A stretch of DNA of 64,000 nucleotides, taken from contig NCGD01000008.1 in NCBI GenBank assembly GCA_002281535.1, forward strand, positions 1-64,000. The letters run 5' to 3'. The translations under genes were made by a program, and so were the position numbers. Shown piece by piece: positions 62,869 through 64,000 of the stretch. The stretch's first letter is position 1. Each line of letters begins with the position of its first letter. Under the pieces are notes generated by a model, which saw only the letters and a list, made by a program, of their open reading frames with translations, was not told where the DNA came from and did no database searches. This DNA comes from Sphingomonas sp. 28-63-12 (GTDB lineage Bacteria > Pseudomonadota > Alphaproteobacteria > Sphingomonadales > Sphingomonadaceae).

Positions 62869-63251
62869 AGTTTAGCCCCTTACCCATGCCATTTTGACAG
62901 CAATCTCCTAAACAATAGTGGGAGCCATGTCCATATACCCGCGCCCCAACTGCGCAGTCAGCTGCTCCCCTGACGCCGCCAGCTATTTTGTCATTGCCCT
63001 ATGGCAAAGTTAATCCACTATCGGAAAATTTATGACGAAGCTGACCTTATCGCATTTTATAGCATTGATTGATTTCAAGACTCACATCGGACGACATATC
63101 AATAACAATGATATTACGGTAACAAAATTGTTGCAGCGCACCTCAACAATGGCCTTGCAACGTTTTTCGAGATTCTTATGCTTGCAGGCATCAAGGCCCG
63201 TTAATCGAGTCGTTTTGGAAACGGCGCACAATACCAGGGGGAGGCGTTACA
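62869..63251. other. low-GC intergenic region between precursor ORF and tail-collar gene
   Basis: Base composition falls clearly below that of the neighbours. The region should hold the divergent promoters of the precursor ORF (minus) and the tail-collar gene (plus). A TTGACA lies at 62894-62899 but without a well-spaced -10. The only plus-strand ORF (63032-63271) has no recognisable motif and runs into the collar gene start, so I do not call it. Confidence 0.5.
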
Positions 63252-63761
63252 ATGAATCCGTTCATTGGTGAAGTGAAGCTGCTACCATGGAATTGGGCGC
63301 CGAAGGGATGGGCGTTTTGTGACGGCAGGCTCTTGCCTATTCAACAAAATACGGCACTCTTTTCTTTGCTTGGCACCCAATATGGTGGCAATGGAACCAC
63401 TAATTTTGCTTTGCCCGATTTGCGCGGCCGCACGCCTGAACACTATAGCAACTCCCTGCCGCAAGGCGCGGCAGTTGGCGTAGAGACCGTTGGCCTGACG
63501 CTGACGACGATGCCCGCCCATACACACGGGTTTTCTGCAACATCGGCAACGGCGAGCGCCAATTCGGCGGCTAATGCGATCATTGGTACCGATCCTTCGG
63601 GCCCAATCGACTTCCTGGCAGCCGGCCCTGCCGCCCCCTTTACCATCACCCCAACATCGATCGGCATTACCGGGAATGGCATTCCGCACGAAAATATGCA
63701 GCCCTATCTGGTGATGAACTACTGCATCGCCCTGGTGGGCATTTTCCCGTCACGCAATTGA
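63252..63761 (+). CDS. tail-collar domain protein (MdpB / microcystin-dependent-protein-like)
   Basis: 169 residues with GGGGGAGG upstream. FIGEVKLLPWNWAPKGWAFCDGRLLPIQQNTALFSLLGTQYGGNGTTNFALPDLRGRTP is the phage tail collar domain (PF07484 type). The remainder, MPAHTHGFSA and an NMQPYLVMNYCIALVGIFPSRN end, is the standard finish of stand-alone MdpB-like proteins. These are short relatives of phage fibre tips; their cellular function is unclear. A second copy follows 36 bp later. A link to the eCIS 42 kb away or to the adjacent RiPP locus is possible but unproven. Confidence 0.9.
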   Translation: MNPFIGEVKLLPWNWAPKGWAFCDGRLLPIQQNTALFSLLGTQYGGNGTTNFALPDLRGRTPEHYSNSLPQGAAVGVETVGLTLTTMPAHTHGFSATSATASANSAANAIIGTDPSGPIDFLAAGPAAPFTITPTSIGITGNGIPHENMQPYLVMNYCIALVGIFPSRN

Positions 63762-63797
63762 ACAATCGCCGCTGCAAGAAAAAGAGGGAGGGGCGCC

Positions 63798-64000
63798 ATG
63801 TCCGAACAATTCCTGGGTGAAGTTCGCATGTTTGGGGGCAATTTTGCACCGACAGGCTGGGCGTTGTGCAATGGCCAATTAATGTCGATCTCGCAGAATT
63901 CGGCGCTGTTTTCGCTGATCGGCACCACTTATGGCGGCGACGGCGTGCAGACATTTGGTTTGCCCGACATGCGCGGGCGCTTGCCGATCTCGCAGGGCAC
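63798..64000 (+). CDS. tail-collar domain protein, second copy (3' partial)
   Basis: Starts at ATG 63798 after GAGGGAGGGG and runs off the window after about 67 codons. The visible part, SEQFLGEVRMFGGNFAPTG, then ALCNGQLMSISQNSALFSLIG and FGLPDMRGRLPISQG, is a collar domain close to that of the preceding gene. Tandem arrays of two or three such genes are usual, so a third copy may lie outside. Confidence 0.9.
   Translation, partial: MSEQFLGEVRMFGGNFAPTGWALCNGQLMSISQNSALFSLIGTTYGGDGVQTFGLPDMRGRLPISQG

Noticed and set aside
62927-63013. 28-codon plus-strand ORF with two Cys, considered as an alternative peptide precursor
   Set aside because: The GGAG is only a few bases from the ATG, there is no leader motif and no clear core; the 62707-62868 ORF fits much better.
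63032-63271. 79-codon plus-strand ORF before the tail-collar gene
   Set aside because: No ribosome binding site of note, no recognised motif, basic random composition, and it overlaps the well-supported start of the collar gene.
1-64000. CRISPR array, insertion sequence or prophage integrase
   Set aside because: No direct-repeat/spacer array, transposase or integrase was seen; the tail-like genes at 1-22 kb lack head, terminase and lysis genes and form an eCIS rather than a prophage.

Overview
The window is GC-rich, densely packed alphaproteobacterial chromosome, most likely from a sphingomonad (Sphingomonas or a relative). This is inferred from the IF-1 sequence, the Oar-like TonB-dependent receptor, a 'cgaagg...ctcag' palindromic element of sphingomonad type, and the general gene content. 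Many neighbouring genes overlap by ATGA, so operons with translational coupling are the rule.

Region 1 (1-21.9 kb, all plus strand) is an extracellular contractile injection system (eCIS, PVC/Afp type). In order it holds the cap protein (Pvc16/DUF4255, cut by the window edge), a 381-aa protein of unknown function, sheath, two tail tubes, a DUF5908 protein, a LysM adaptor, a VgrG-like spike, gp25, a J-like baseplate protein, a Pvc12-like baseplate protein, the tape measure, the AAA+ ATPase and a PAAR-like tip. No tail fibre (Pvc13) and no obvious toxin gene is present. The Pvc12-like protein is exceptional: it carries a Trp-rich membrane-like segment between two Pro-rich tethers and ends in a DUF1906 glycoside-hydrolase-like domain.

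Region 2 (22-41.7 kb) is mostly housekeeping and metabolic. It has two sterol-desaturase-family membrane enzymes, a TolB-propeller/amidohydrolase, tRNA-Phe, yacG, an RNase E/G-family gene, maf, and infA, which is open in frame with an upstream DUF2283 gene. Further on are a DNA methyltransferase with a nuclease-like tail, a formylglycine-generating-enzyme-like lipoprotein, a DUF547/VTT/FAD-oxidoreductase operon, a TonB-dependent receptor, a NupC-type nucleoside transporter and a CDP-alcohol phosphatidyltransferase.

Region 3 (41.8-56.4 kb, minus strand) holds a ~4,100-residue autotransporter with a good intrinsic terminator, followed by two tandem AraC-family regulators.

Region 4 (56.6-64 kb) looks like a modified-peptide (lasso-type RiPP) locus. 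It contains an Asp/Asn beta-hydroxylase and a five-gene overlapping plus-strand operon: Nif11-like/sulfotransferase fusion, HPr-kinase-like kinase, second sulfotransferase, PqqD-like recognition protein and asparagine-synthetase-like cyclase. Just downstream on the minus strand lies a 53-codon ORF with a good ribosome binding site. Its sequence has the layout of a lasso precursor: W-x-x-P leader motif, a Thr one residue before a possible cleavage site, an acceptor Glu at core position 8 or 9, and a C-terminal Ser that could be a kinase target. No B2 leader protease is visible. Two tail-collar (MdpB-like) genes follow, the last one cut by the window edge.
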